A stretch of DNA of 26,825 bases from Gelidibacter sp038243395 (lineage in GTDB: Bacteria > Bacteroidota > Bacteroidia > Flavobacteriales > Flavobacteriaceae): contig JBBSRC010000066.1 of the NCBI GenBank assembly GCA_038243395.1, positions 1 through 26,825 on the forward strand, in the 5' to 3' direction. The translations under genes and the position numbers were made by a program. The notes under the pieces are model-generated. The model was not told the origin of the DNA. It saw only the letters and a program-made list of their open reading frames with translations, and ran no database searches. How positions within the stretch are numbered: position 1 is the first letter of the stretch; each line of letters opens with the position of its first letter. Shown piece after piece: positions 1 to 8,239 of the stretch.

Positions 1-87
1 AATTGATGCTAAGTATTTCTTGCAATCTTCATTAGTTCTGAACCGATCAGAGAACTCTAGAAGATTTTGACCTTTAAAAACATCCAT
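1..87 (-). mobile_element. IS1595-like transposase, N-terminal fragment cut by window edge
   Basis: An ATG at 87 (minus strand) opens 29 codons that continue past position 1. The start MDVFKGQNLLEFSDRF, followed by a stretch ending DCKKYLASI, matches what I recall of the N-terminus of IS1595-family transposases of Bacteroidota. In these a zinc ribbon and a DDE-type domain follow, but neither is visible here. A near-consensus promoter element (TATCTTTA on the minus strand) lies just upstream. The rest of the element, both inverted repeats and any target-site duplication are outside the window or not recognisable, so it is unknown whether the copy is intact. Family assignment rests on only 29 residues. 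Confidence 0.6.
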
Positions 88-458
88 AATATTATGTATT
101 TACTGACAATAAAGATACGTATTTAGATACTGACCTCTATACTTCTTTATAACCTACTTTCTTTCATTATCCGTAAATGGCATGACACACTTTCCTTTTC
201 TTGTATTTTCAATTCCAGTATTTTCGCTTATGGCTGTTTGTTCATAGTTCTTTTTAGATATAATAAACATTGATACTCATGGCACAAAGCCTTGCCTAAA
301 TTAACGCGGAAACGAAATTACAACCCACATTCCCGAAATAATAATGGTTTCTTACGTTCACTGGTACCTACCGCATAAAACAGGAAACATCCCATAGTCT
401 TAGCTAAGTTAATAGAGCTACTCGTAGAATTTTTTCAATACATGCAAAAGGGAACAAT
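88..458. other. Gene-free stretch between transposase start and mnhG
   Basis: About 370 bases without a convincing gene. It must contain the outer end of the IS1595-like element, but I could not recognise a terminal inverted repeat. A 38-codon ATG-started frame exists on the minus strand (154-270) with no recognisable product. No T-tract hairpin suitable as a terminator for the Mrp operon was seen. The palindrome CTTAGCTAAG near 400 lacks a T-tract. Confidence 0.5.
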
Positions 459-854
459 CTATTCTGGAGTGTTTTGCTCCTTTGGTGGTTCATTATCTGT
501 GTCTTCACTTGATAATCTATGAGTTGATTTCTTATACTTTCCCGCCAGATCGTCCATAACAGATTTATCCCATAATTTTACACCAATAAAATAAGAAGCT
601 CTACCTATAAGATGAGCACCAACCGGGGCTGTAAGTATAATAAATAAGATAATTGCCAGTACTCTCGCTGTAGTGGAGAGGTTATCAAAATGAATAGCAG
701 CAGCCATCAACAATAACCCTATTCCTAATGTTGCCGCTTTTGTGGTAACTGAAATCCGTAAATAGGTGTCGGGCATTCGTATTAAGCCGACGGCCGCCAG
801 AAGCACAAAAATGGTCCCAAATGTTGCTAACGTGCCTACTAATAAATCAATCAT
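459..854 (-). CDS. mnhG: Na+/H+ antiporter subunit MnhG/MrpG
   Basis: Last subunit of the Mrp cation/proton antiporter, a small inner-membrane protein needed for assembly and activity of the complex. The 131-residue product has three hydrophobic segments (about residues 5-25, 35-57 and 63-85). The conserved PhaG/MnhG pattern is seen in GLIRMPDTYLRI and in LTAPVGAHLIGRAS. A polar, acidic tail of about 35 residues follows, longer than in some homologues. The ATG overlaps the end of mnhF by 8 bases, which indicates translational coupling and fixes the start. It is the seventh gene of the operon. Function is inferred from family and gene order; the subunit has no known catalytic residue. Confidence 0.93.
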   Translation of the reverse strand: MIDLLVGTLATFGTIFVLLAAVGLIRMPDTYLRISVTTKAATLGIGLLLMAAAIHFDNLSTTARVLAIILFIILTAPVGAHLIGRASYFIGVKLWDKSVMDDLAGKYKKSTHRLSSEDTDNEPPKEQNTPE

Positions 855-1122
855 TTTTATTTCTTTTTTCCAAATAGTAAGAGAATGCTACAGTTCCTAA
901 AAACGCAATTAACGCCAATATCATTGCAATATCCAAAAATGTGGGATGGTCATATAAAATGCTGTATATAGTAATAATACCAATACTTGTGGTTATTAAT
1001 AAATCCAATGCAACTACCCGGTCAGCAATGCTAGGCCCCATTAAAAATCGAATGAAAAGCAGTAATATGGATACTGCCAGTATCGGCAAAATTATAAAGT
1101 TTAAATAGTCGTGTAATGTCAT
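847..1122 (-). CDS. mnhF: Na+/H+ antiporter subunit MnhF/MrpF
   Basis: Small membrane subunit of the Mrp antiporter (91 residues, about the usual length). Three predicted transmembrane helices run at about residues 8-27, 37-57 and 62-83. The MnhF signature is visible in FLMGPSIADRVVALDLL, including the Asp of ADRVVALD that is typical of the family. The start codon shares ATGA with the stop of mnhE (4-base overlap), and its own end overlaps mnhG, so translation is probably coupled on one transcript. In characterised bacteria all seven Mrp proteins form one complex that expels Na+ in exchange for protons. The role here is by homology. Confidence 0.93.
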   Translation of the reverse strand: MTLHDYLNFIILPILAVSILLLFIRFLMGPSIADRVVALDLLITTSIGIITIYSILYDHPTFLDIAMILALIAFLGTVAFSYYLEKRNKND

Positions 1123-1595
1123 CTCAATATCTCTAATAATCGTCTTTCAAAGCCACTTTTAATTCCGTGAATAAATTCTTCTTTATCTGAAATATACATA
1201 GAATGTACATAAAGTACTTTTCTGTCATCAGATACATCTAAACTCAAAGTGCCAGGGGTAAGCGAAATCAAATTTGCCAATAGGGTTATTTCTATATCTG
1301 TTTCCGCATCAAGAGGTACTCTCACAATGCCCGGTGTCATAAAAAAATTTGGAGTCATCACATCATAGGCCACCTGAAGATTCGCTTTTATAAGCTCATA
1401 AAGAAAGAAAAATATAAAAGCAACTAATTTCGGTAAAATTTTGAAATACTTTGCTTTTCTCCTGTCAACGGTTATTAACCATAAAATGGCAAAACTAACT
1501 ACAAAACCGAACAAAAAGTTCAGAAAAGCAATACTTCCTGTTAGAGCAACCCATACAAGCGTTAAAAGAATATTACTCAAAAATCTGCCTCTCAT
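1119..1595 (-). CDS. mnhE: Na+/H+ antiporter subunit MnhE/MrpE
   Basis: MrpE-type subunit of 158 residues. The N-terminal third is hydrophobic (two to three helices between residues 8 and 70), followed by a cytoplasmic beta-rich domain. The family motif LLANLISLTPGTLSLDV sits near residue 105 and is diagnostic for MnhE. The gene starts 22 bases after mnhD and ends in an ATGA overlap with mnhF. MrpE is required for full antiport in some bacteria and is thought to stabilise the complex. Nothing is truncated or unusual. Confidence 0.93.
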   Translation of the reverse strand: MRGRFLSNILLTLVWVALTGSIAFLNFLFGFVVSFAILWLITVDRRKAKYFKILPKLVAFIFFFLYELIKANLQVAYDVMTPNFFMTPGIVRVPLDAETDIEITLLANLISLTPGTLSLDVSDDRKVLYVHSMYISDKEEFIHGIKSGFERRLLEILR

Positions 1596-1617
1596 TGGTT
1601 TGTTTTTACTTTATTAA

Positions 1618-3135
1618 TTAGTTGTACCCATCCCCCAATACCGCTTGGATATAGTGTTGATTATCCATCAGCTCCGCAGCAACCCTTGTCGCTAATTGCT
1701 GTATATTTTCTGCACCAAAACCGATATAGAGGGATATTAATGCCAGGAAAACTATTGGCCCAACAATTTGTATTTTCTTTTCAAGTTTTAATGTTTCAAA
1801 ATACCTGAAATTCTGCATTTTCGGAAGCTCTTTTCTCTCTTTCCAAAAAACTTCAGACCATAGTCTTGCTATTACATACATGGTAATAAATGTAGCAAAT
1901 AAAACGGCTGCAATAAGCCAGTAATTTCCAGCATTAAAGCTTGCAGTTATCAAAGCTAATTTAGGCCAGAATCCAGATAGTGGTGGAATACCCACTAAGG
2001 AAAACATTGGAATAAGCATCAACAACGATAATCGCGGATATTTCGCATACAATCCCCCTAAATCTCGCATATTGAATGTGCCTTTGATCCGGTATATAAG
2101 TCCGCTTACCATAAACAGATTCGTTTTAACAATAATATCGTGTATAAGGTAAAAAATTGCTCCGGCAATCGCAACTTCTGAATATAAACCCAATCCTAAA
2201 ATCATATACCCAATATGACATATAATAAGGTAAGAGAATATTTTTGCAATATTTTGATGAGCTAATGCCCCTAAAGCACCACTAAATAAAGTTAAGCAGG
2301 CAATTACTAAAATAATATTTTCCAAAAAACTGTCACCCACAAATATTAAAGTGAACACCCTAATAAGTGCGTAAATGCCTACCTTAGTTAATAGCCCGCC
2401 AAAAATCGCTGAAACGGCTGATGGAGGCGTGTGATAGGAAGCAGGTAACCAAAAATATAGCGGAAAGAGGGCAGCTTTTGTCCCAAAGCCTATCAAAAAT
2501 AAGATAGCTGTTACTTTTACTAATCCCCTATTTTCAAGTGCCGCAACTTTTATTGCCAAATCTGCCATATTTAAAGAGCCTGTCAAACCATATAAAACAG
2601 CAATCGCAGTTAAAAAAATTATAGATGCAAAAATATTTAGCGTAAAATATTTTATAGCCCCTTCTATTTGTGCTTTTTCACCACCCAAGGTTATTAATAC
2701 AAAAGAGCTTATAATTATTATTTCAAACCAAACATAAAGATTAAAGATATCACCGGTTAGAAAAGCACCGTTCAATCCTAATAATAAAAAGTGAAAAATG
2801 GGTAAAAATCCAAATTTCAATCGAGCGCGCAAAATAGTTCCCACCGAAAAAACGGAGACCGCAAGACCACTTATTGCTGTAAGAAGTACTAATGTGGCCG
2901 CAAAAGTATCAGACACAAAACTAATCCCAAAAGGAGCTTCCCAATTGCCCGCCTGAACAGTAAGGGTACCTTGTGTCCAAGTTGTTGAAAATAACCAAAT
3001 AGCAATGCCTAAGCTTATAAAACTACCGATAATACTAATAACTTTTTGCCATTTTATCCACTTCCAACAAAAAAGAAGTAAAATTGCCAAAAGCAACTGC
3101 ATAATAATGGGATAAAAAACTATTTGTGCTATCAT
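1618..3135 (-). CDS. mnhD: Na+/H+ antiporter subunit MnhD/MrpD
   Basis: Large antiporter-like subunit (505 residues, full length), homologous to the NuoL/M/N proton-pumping subunits of complex I. Residues expected to form the proton path are present: Glu138 in YVWFEIIIISSF, Lys220 in GFGTKAALFPLYFWLP, Lys251 in GGLLTKVGIYAL, and His332 and Lys337 in LIHDIIVKTNLF. About 14 transmembrane segments can be traced. The ATG overlaps the end of mnhC by 4 bases. The protein would form one of the two main ion-translocating modules of the Mrp complex with MrpA. The ion specificity (Na+, with possible Li+ or K+) cannot be read from the sequence. Confidence 0.95.
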   Translation of the reverse strand: MIAQIVFYPIIMQLLLAILLLFCWKWIKWQKVISIIGSFISLGIAIWLFSTTWTQGTLTVQAGNWEAPFGISFVSDTFAATLVLLTAISGLAVSVFSVGTILRARLKFGFLPIFHFLLLGLNGAFLTGDIFNLYVWFEIIIISSFVLITLGGEKAQIEGAIKYFTLNIFASIIFLTAIAVLYGLTGSLNMADLAIKVAALENRGLVKVTAILFLIGFGTKAALFPLYFWLPASYHTPPSAVSAIFGGLLTKVGIYALIRVFTLIFVGDSFLENIILVIACLTLFSGALGALAHQNIAKIFSYLIICHIGYMILGLGLYSEVAIAGAIFYLIHDIIVKTNLFMVSGLIYRIKGTFNMRDLGGLYAKYPRLSLLMLIPMFSLVGIPPLSGFWPKLALITASFNAGNYWLIAAVLFATFITMYVIARLWSEVFWKERKELPKMQNFRYFETLKLEKKIQIVGPIVFLALISLYIGFGAENIQQLATRVAAELMDNQHYIQAVLGDGYN

Positions 3136-3485
3136 GAATATTGATCTGTTGAGTTCATTTGATCTAAATCGTCTGTCTTCACTACCTTATACGCTCTCTT
3201 AATAAGCACAATACCAAAAGATTGCAAACCGAAACTAATTACAATTGCGGTTAAAATCAAGGCTTGTGGTATTGGGTCTGCATAGGCACTAGTGAATATG
3301 TTAGACTCTCCAGGAATAATTGGAGGATGCCCTTTTGTAATCCTTCCCAAAAGAAATATCAACAGGTTAGCACCGTTTCCTAAAAGAATTAAGCCTATGA
3401 TGAGCTTGACCAAACTTCTGCGCAAGATCATATACAACCCAGCAGCATAAAAAAGACCAATCAATATAGCTAATAATACCTCCAT
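3132..3485 (-). CDS. mnhC: Na+/H+ antiporter subunit MnhC/MrpC (NuoK-like)
   Basis: Three-helix membrane subunit of 117 residues, homologous to NuoK of complex I. The family pattern is visible in GLYMILRRSLVKLIIGLILL, NGANLLIFLLG and DPIPQALILTAIVISFG. The PxPQALxLTAIVI segment is strongly conserved in MnhC/MrpC. The gene starts 3 bases after mnhB and overlaps mnhD by 4 bases. It is expected to sit between the MrpA and MrpD modules and take part in ion transfer. Confidence 0.95.
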   Translation of the reverse strand: MEVLLAILIGLFYAAGLYMILRRSLVKLIIGLILLGNGANLLIFLLGRITKGHPPIIPGESNIFTSAYADPIPQALILTAIVISFGLQSFGIVLIKRAYKVVKTDDLDQMNSTDQYS

Positions 3486-3488
3486 AGT

Positions 3489-3902
3489 TTAAGCTGATTC
3501 TGTAATAGTAAAAATTATAGTTAAGGCTACTCCAATAACGACAAGATATACCCCTATATCAAAAAACAAAGCTGACCCTACCAATCCCACCACATTTATA
3601 GGTTCTTCAAACCAAATACCTGTCATAAATGGTAATTCTGACAAAATCATAGGCGAAATACCAGCTAAAAACGCCACTAGCAAACCCACAGGCATTAAAA
3701 AGCCAGGATGAATCTGCAATAACTTTTTTGTGTTTTCAAGTCCGTTTGCAAAAGCATGTAAAACAAATGCTATCGATGCTATAAGCCCGCCAACAAACCC
3801 GCCACCAGGTAAATAGTGTCCTCTTAGTAAAATAAAAAGAGAAAACAGCAGCAAGAGTGGCAATAGATAATTAGATGCGGTTCTTAAAATTATTGTTTTC
3901 AA
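3489..3902 (-). CDS. mnhB: Na+/H+ antiporter subunit MnhB/MrpB
   Basis: Membrane subunit of 137 residues with the MnhB fold of four hydrophobic segments. The family hallmark RGHYLPGGGFVGGLIASIAF is at residues 27-46. The chosen start is TTG at 3902 (minus strand): the downstream residues KTIILRTASNYLLPLL align with the usual MrpB N-terminus, and no in-frame ATG lies upstream before the mnhA stop. Spacing to mnhA is 12 bases. A separate MrpB next to a full-length MrpA marks a seven-gene group 1 Mrp operon rather than the fused group 2 type. The TTG start may lower expression relative to its neighbours, but that is inference. Confidence 0.93.
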   Translation of the reverse strand: MKTIILRTASNYLLPLLLLFSLFILLRGHYLPGGGFVGGLIASIAFVLHAFANGLENTKKLLQIHPGFLMPVGLLVAFLAGISPMILSELPFMTGIWFEEPINVVGLVGSALFFDIGVYLVVIGVALTIIFTITESA

Positions 3903-3914
3903 TATATTTCGGGT

Positions 3915-6245
3915 TTATATTTCATTTTTGTCGTTTACTATTACCCTTTCTTTGGTGGTTAATCTCAATTTTAGAAGTGCAAATACGCCTATGGCCGCTA
4001 TAGTAAGAACGGATATTTCCATGAAAGTATCAATACCCCTAAAATCAACCAAAATTACATTAACCACATTTTTTCCTTTCGCAAGATTATAAGCATTTTG
4101 TGCATAATATTCAGAAAGCTCTTTGTTCTGTGGTCCACTAAGTACTTCCAAAGCAAGAATTGTAATTAAGGCACCAAAAGTAATGGACAGAACCCCATCT
4201 TTAATTCTTGTTTTATAACTAGAGAATTGTACATACTTTGGGAGCCTGTACAGAACCAATACAAATAAAATAACTGTTAGGGTATCAATAGCAAATTGCG
4301 TCATTGCAAGATCAGGAGCGCTATAATAGACAAATATTAAGCTGATTGTTAACCCTACGACGCCCATTGCCGCTACAGCTGCCAGCCGTGATTTCGAAAA
4401 TACAGTATATAAAATTCCTCCAATCATTATAAGCATAGTAATTACCTCATAGATGGTAAGCTCGGTAAATGAACTGTAATTGACTTTATATCTTGTATTA
4501 TTAATTAATGTGTATCCCATCACGAATATTAAAAACAGAATAATCGTGGAAATATAGTACCTTAACAACCCGTTTTGAAAAAAACTGGTCCATAAACTCG
4601 AAAAATGCCTGAACCAAGAACCGAATCCTACTACTATATTTTTTGGGGAAAGATACTCGAGTTTCCCGATTGCAGCTTCTGTTTTTGCGGAAGGTTTTAT
4701 TAGAAAATATAGCAACACTCCGATACCTATAGTTGTAGCACTTAAAGCTAATATAATGTTGAAGCCGTGCCATAATTTTAATTCGATCCCGCTACTATTT
4801 TCTCCTAAAGCAGATACTGCTGGTTGTATTAAACTACTTTGAATTATGGAGGGAAAAAGCCCAATAACAATTCCCAAAACTGCTAAAATTAATGGAGGCA
4901 ACCACATCAGAAAACTGGGCATATGTACTTTAGAAAACTTCTCAGGCAATTTTCCTGTAAATGGTTTTATTCCTACTAAAAAGCCTGCGTAGAGTAGAAG
5001 AATATTGGTTATAATAGCTAAAACAGTCAATAAAATGGCAGAATTGCCAAAATGCAAAGTAGCTTCATAAATTAAATCTTTACCTAAAAATCCAAAGCTA
5101 GGAGGTATCCCTGCATTAGAAATGGCAGCTAAAAACCCAGCAATAGCAACTGGCAAAAGCACTTTTCGTAAACCGGAAAGCATAGTTACGTCGCGCGTTC
5201 CAGTTTCATGATCAATGATTCCGGTAATTAGAAACAAAGTGGCTTTATATAAAGCGTGAACTAATATAAAAACACAAGCAGCTAAAAGAGCAGATTCTGT
5301 GCCTAAACCTATTAGAAACACTAAAATCCCAAGAGCTGAAATAGTTGAATAAGCTAAAATTCCTTTTAAATCGGTCCTGAAAAGGGTATGTAGCGCAGCA
5401 TAAAGCATGGTTACACCACCAACAATAATCAAAGTGGAATTCCAAAATTCTGTACTCCCTAATGCGGGGGTAAAGCGCATTAATAAGTAAACACCAGCTT
5501 TAACCATCGTTGCAGAATGCAGATAGGTAGAAACCGGAGTAGGAGCTTTCATAGCCTCTGGAAGCCAAAAGTGAAAAGGAAATTGTGCAGATTTAGTAAA
5601 GGCTGCACCAAAAATTAAAGCAACAATTAAAATATAATGTGGGCTATTTACAATAAGTTCCTTAGAACTTAACATTTCTGAAATACTATACGTACCTACA
5701 ACAGAGCCTAAAATCAAAACTCCAGCCAATAATAACAAGCCACCTATACCGGTTATTGCTAAAGCTAGTATTGCTGACCTTCTGGAAGCTTCTTCTTTAT
5801 TGTTAAAACCAATTAAGAAAAAGGAACTTATACTGGTAAGCTCCCAGAAAATAAATAAGGATATAACATTATCGGACAACACAACACCCAGCATGGCCGC
5901 CATAAAAATCCCCAGATAACCGTAGAAACGATCCAGGTACTCATGTCCTTTAAGATACGCTGCGGTATATGCAAAAACGAGAAAACCAATGCCAGTAATC
6001 ATCAGGCAGAAAATGAGCGAAAGACCATCTAAAGTGAATCCAAGATTGACGTCAAAAGAAGGAACCCATACGTAGGTTTGGGATAGAATCTCACCATCTG
6101 CAATTCTGTTTGCAAATTGCAAAAAATAAACAAACAGACCCAATGGTACAAAGGCTGATAGTATGGCTAATTTACCTTTAAGATATTTACCAATAAAAAT
6201 CAATAAAAGAGAAAATATAAAACCTGTGAGTATCGCTATTAGCAT
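3915..6245 (-). CDS. mnhA: Na+/H+ antiporter subunit MnhA/MrpA
   Basis: Largest Mrp subunit (776 residues) and first gene of the operon. The N-terminal two thirds is a NuoL-like antiporter module. It keeps Glu135 in FIFWELTSISSFFLIGF, Lys218 in GAAFTKSAQFPFHFWLPEA, Lys250 in SATMVKAGVYLL, and His330 and Lys334 in LVHALYKATLFLITGIIDH. The C-terminal part carries the MbhD/DUF4040-type segment (SAPDLAMTQFAIDTLTV, about residue 650) and the MbhE-like end (FRGIDTFMEISVLTIAAIGV). That layout is the standard full-length MrpA. It pairs with MrpD to exchange cytoplasmic Na+ for external protons, giving sodium and alkali tolerance and pH control. A promoter element lies about 20 bases upstream. No defects seen. 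Confidence 0.96.
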   Translation of the reverse strand: MLIAILTGFIFSLLLIFIGKYLKGKLAILSAFVPLGLFVYFLQFANRIADGEILSQTYVWVPSFDVNLGFTLDGLSLIFCLMITGIGFLVFAYTAAYLKGHEYLDRFYGYLGIFMAAMLGVVLSDNVISLFIFWELTSISSFFLIGFNNKEEASRRSAILALAITGIGGLLLLAGVLILGSVVGTYSISEMLSSKELIVNSPHYILIVALIFGAAFTKSAQFPFHFWLPEAMKAPTPVSTYLHSATMVKAGVYLLMRFTPALGSTEFWNSTLIIVGGVTMLYAALHTLFRTDLKGILAYSTISALGILVFLIGLGTESALLAACVFILVHALYKATLFLITGIIDHETGTRDVTMLSGLRKVLLPVAIAGFLAAISNAGIPPSFGFLGKDLIYEATLHFGNSAILLTVLAIITNILLLYAGFLVGIKPFTGKLPEKFSKVHMPSFLMWLPPLILAVLGIVIGLFPSIIQSSLIQPAVSALGENSSGIELKLWHGFNIILALSATTIGIGVLLYFLIKPSAKTEAAIGKLEYLSPKNIVVGFGSWFRHFSSLWTSFFQNGLLRYYISTIILFLIFVMGYTLINNTRYKVNYSSFTELTIYEVITMLIMIGGILYTVFSKSRLAAVAAMGVVGLTISLIFVYYSAPDLAMTQFAIDTLTVILFVLVLYRLPKYVQFSSYKTRIKDGVLSITFGALITILALEVLSGPQNKELSEYYAQNAYNLAKGKNVVNVILVDFRGIDTFMEISVLTIAAIGVFALLKLRLTTKERVIVNDKNEI

Positions 6246-6264
6246 ATGATTTTTTGACTAAAAG

Positions 6265-6272
6265 CAAATATA
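6265..6272 (-). promoter_or_regulatory. Probable -7 promoter element of the Mrp operon
   Basis: The minus strand reads TATATTTG here, an exact match to the Bacteroidota housekeeping -7 element TAnnTTTG, 20 bases before the mnhA ATG. A possible TTG of the -33 element lies at 6294-6296, giving a slightly long spacer of 21 bases. The implied leader is very short. Confidence 0.5.
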
Positions 6273-6296
6273 CTATGAATTCTGCAAGAAATACAA

Positions 6297-6660
6297 CATT
6301 AAAAACAGTTTAGAGGGCATAGAATATCACATTTAACATGTTCATTGCAATAAATTATCGAGTTAAAAATAAAAAAAGGTCTTAATGGTGGGACCCGTAA
6401 GTCTAATACTGGATTTATTGTACGAACAGATTTATAAGCTCTTTTTGTCCCTGTGTTTTGAGAAACAGTCCGATCTGAGTTTAGTGTTTACACTCTACTT
6501 GTAGCAAGCTTTGATGATTTTACCGGACCTTTTAGTGAACAATTGGAACCAACACAATAGTTCCAAAAGGCTTCCACATTAAGCCAACCCCTTCTTTCTA
6601 AAAAACAAAATAAACATTTTGACATGCTCAAAAACTAAATTAAAAAAACAATCCTATTCG
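6297..6660. other. Gene-free stretch left of the nhaA remnant
   Basis: About 360 bases with no recognisable gene. It may hold further decayed nhaA sequence, since the recognisable part starts only at 6661, but I could not match any segment to the NhaA N-terminal half. Short open frames exist on both strands (for example a 39-codon ATG-started frame around 6384-6503) with no family resemblance. Confidence 0.4.
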
Positions 6661-7079
6661 CAATATGTAGAAAACAAATTGCATAGTTGAGTGGCGGTTA
6701 TCATTAAACGACTATTTGCATTGTCCAACGCTGGAGTGAGATGCAGCAATATAAAAAACCTACATGACGCTTTTATCATCACTTTTATGATTTGTTTAAT
6801 TTTGGATAATAACATCAGCATCTCCTTTATTATTTCTTAGCAAAAACCCCAGATCTCATAAATGGCAAAAAACGTCAACAACAAACATATCGAGGCGTTT
6901 ACATATTAGTCGGTATTAGTTTTATCATGGTTATTTTTGTAGCTAGTTTGCCATTTAAGAAAAGCTCAACTTATGTCGATTCAGCTAAAATTGGTATTCT
7001 ATTAAGCTACGTGATTTATGCAATAATTGGATATTTAATTTTATGGTTTAACAATACTAAAGAGGAAATTATTGGGTAA
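6661..7079 (+). pseudogene. nhaA: Remnant of nhaA Na+/H+ antiporter (C-terminal third, nonsense and frameshift)
   Basis: NhaA (single-protein electrogenic Na+/H+ antiporter of the inner membrane) is recognisable in two reading frames. Frame one begins at 6661 and reads VENKLHS, then a TGA at 6688-6690, then VAVIIKRLFALSNAGV. This matches the NhaA segment LHPWVAFxIMPLFALANAGV, so the TGA sits where Trp (TGG) is expected. That frame stops at 6838-6840. The second frame, shifted, runs through RGVYILVGISFIMVIFVASL and AKIGILLSYVIYAIIGYLIL to a TAA at 7077-7079, matching the last two NhaA helices. The frames therefore exchange near 6800-6835. The N-terminal two thirds, including the Asp pair that binds Na+, is not recognisable. 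No start codon or intact frame remains. The gene lies divergent to the intact Mrp operon, which may have made it redundant. Confidence 0.82.
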
Positions 7080-7269
7080 AAATCTTCACGTCATTAAGTT
7101 TGGATCCAAGGCTTAGCAAATATCAACCTCAATTTTTGTGTTCTGAAATGGGCTTCGTTTACATGCATATCTAGATAAAACCTAAATTTTATTTCACGAA
7201 AACTTATTTTACTTACCTTTAAACTCTGCATTTCGATGATGATCTCTCATCTGAATAATATTAAGCCGA

Positions 7270-7896
7270 ATGAAATTAGATAAAGTATTTAAAAACAACG
7301 AGAAATGGATTAAGGAGAAACTGGCCTTGGACCCAGATTTCTTTAAACATTTAGCCGAAGGTCAAAATCCAGAATTGTTGTTTATTGGATGTTCGGATAG
7401 CCGAGTCACTTCCGAAGAATTGATGGGGATGGGACCTGGAGAAGTGTTTGTACATCGAAACATTGCCAATATGGTCATCAGTATTGACCTTAATGTGATG
7501 TCCGTTGTCAATTATGCCATTGATCATCTAAAAGTTAAAGACATTGTGGTTTGTGGCCATTATGGCTGTGGCGGTGTTAAGGCCGCCATGCAATCGGCTG
7601 ACCTGGGCATTTTAAATCCGTGGCTACGTAATATTCGCGATGTATATCGCATCCATCGGAATAAACTGAATGCCATAGAAGATGTCGAAAAAAGATATGA
7701 CCGTTTGGTAGAACTTAACGTCCGCGAACAATGCGTTAATCTGATTAAAACAGCCGCTGTTCAAAGAGCCAATAGGGACAGAGGTTTAAAAGTACACGGA
7801 TGGGTATTTGACGTCAGCACAGGAAAACTTATCGATTTAAAAATTGATTTCAACAAGTATCTCAATAATATCATGGAGATCTATCGTTTGGAATAA
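7270..7896 (+). CDS. can: Beta-class carbonic anhydrase
   Basis: Interconverts CO2 and bicarbonate in the cytoplasm. The 208-residue protein has the full beta-CA signature: zinc ligands Cys41 (IGCSDSRVT), His97 and Cys100 (CGHYGCGGV), and the catalytic Asp43-Arg45 dyad. Length is normal for bacterial enzymes. The C-terminal part (VHGWVFDVSTGKLIDL) is the usual family ending. It stands alone on the plus strand, about 190 bases after the nhaA remnant. The pairing of a carbonic anhydrase with Na+/H+ antiporters suggests a link to bicarbonate and pH balance, but that is inference. The symbol can follows the E. coli enzyme; no orthology test was possible. Convincing promoter and terminator were not seen. 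Confidence 0.95.
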   Translation: MKLDKVFKNNEKWIKEKLALDPDFFKHLAEGQNPELLFIGCSDSRVTSEELMGMGPGEVFVHRNIANMVISIDLNVMSVVNYAIDHLKVKDIVVCGHYGCGGVKAAMQSADLGILNPWLRNIRDVYRIHRNKLNAIEDVEKRYDRLVELNVREQCVNLIKTAAVQRANRDRGLKVHGWVFDVSTGKLIDLKIDFNKYLNNIMEIYRLE

Positions 7897-8239
7897 ATAG
7901 AAAAGCCACTTCATTGAGATAGCCCAACGACCTTGACATGACGGATTGTATAATAATTATGTAATTCTAAATATGGATTAAAAAGTACTCCTCGTTTGGC
8001 TGATATAAGATGTTATACGTGAGGATGCCAATTACAATATCTTCCACTACTTTGCTGTTTTTATAGTAGCTCGTTTTTCCAGTTTCACATCTCGACCATC
8101 ATTTTCTTACCACAACAATTTTTCTAGCGAATGGAAAAATAATCAGATTCTACCATTTCCAATTTCACGTTTTTATAATGCGATAATCTTTCGGAATACA
8201 ATTAGATTGCCTTTAAGGCCTATTCCAATCAGATTGTTA
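7897..8239. other. Gene-free stretch between carbonic anhydrase and cvpA
   Basis: About 340 bases between convergent genes. The minus strand holds a coding-like stretch ending at 7967 (residues such as KVVEDIVIGILTYNIL) that is interrupted by TGA at 8099-8101. It may be a decayed gene end, but I cannot name it. A weak hairpin AATCAG...CTGATTTTT at about 8227-8251 overlaps the end of cvpA and could slow plus-strand transcription. Confidence 0.35.

Noticed and set aside
154..270. 38-codon ATG-started frame on the minus strand
   Set aside because: It is short, has no family resemblance and lies in DNA that probably includes the end of an insertion element.
275..292. TGGCAC...TTGC resembling a sigma-54 promoter
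   Set aside because: The spacing is off by one base and no plus-strand gene follows.
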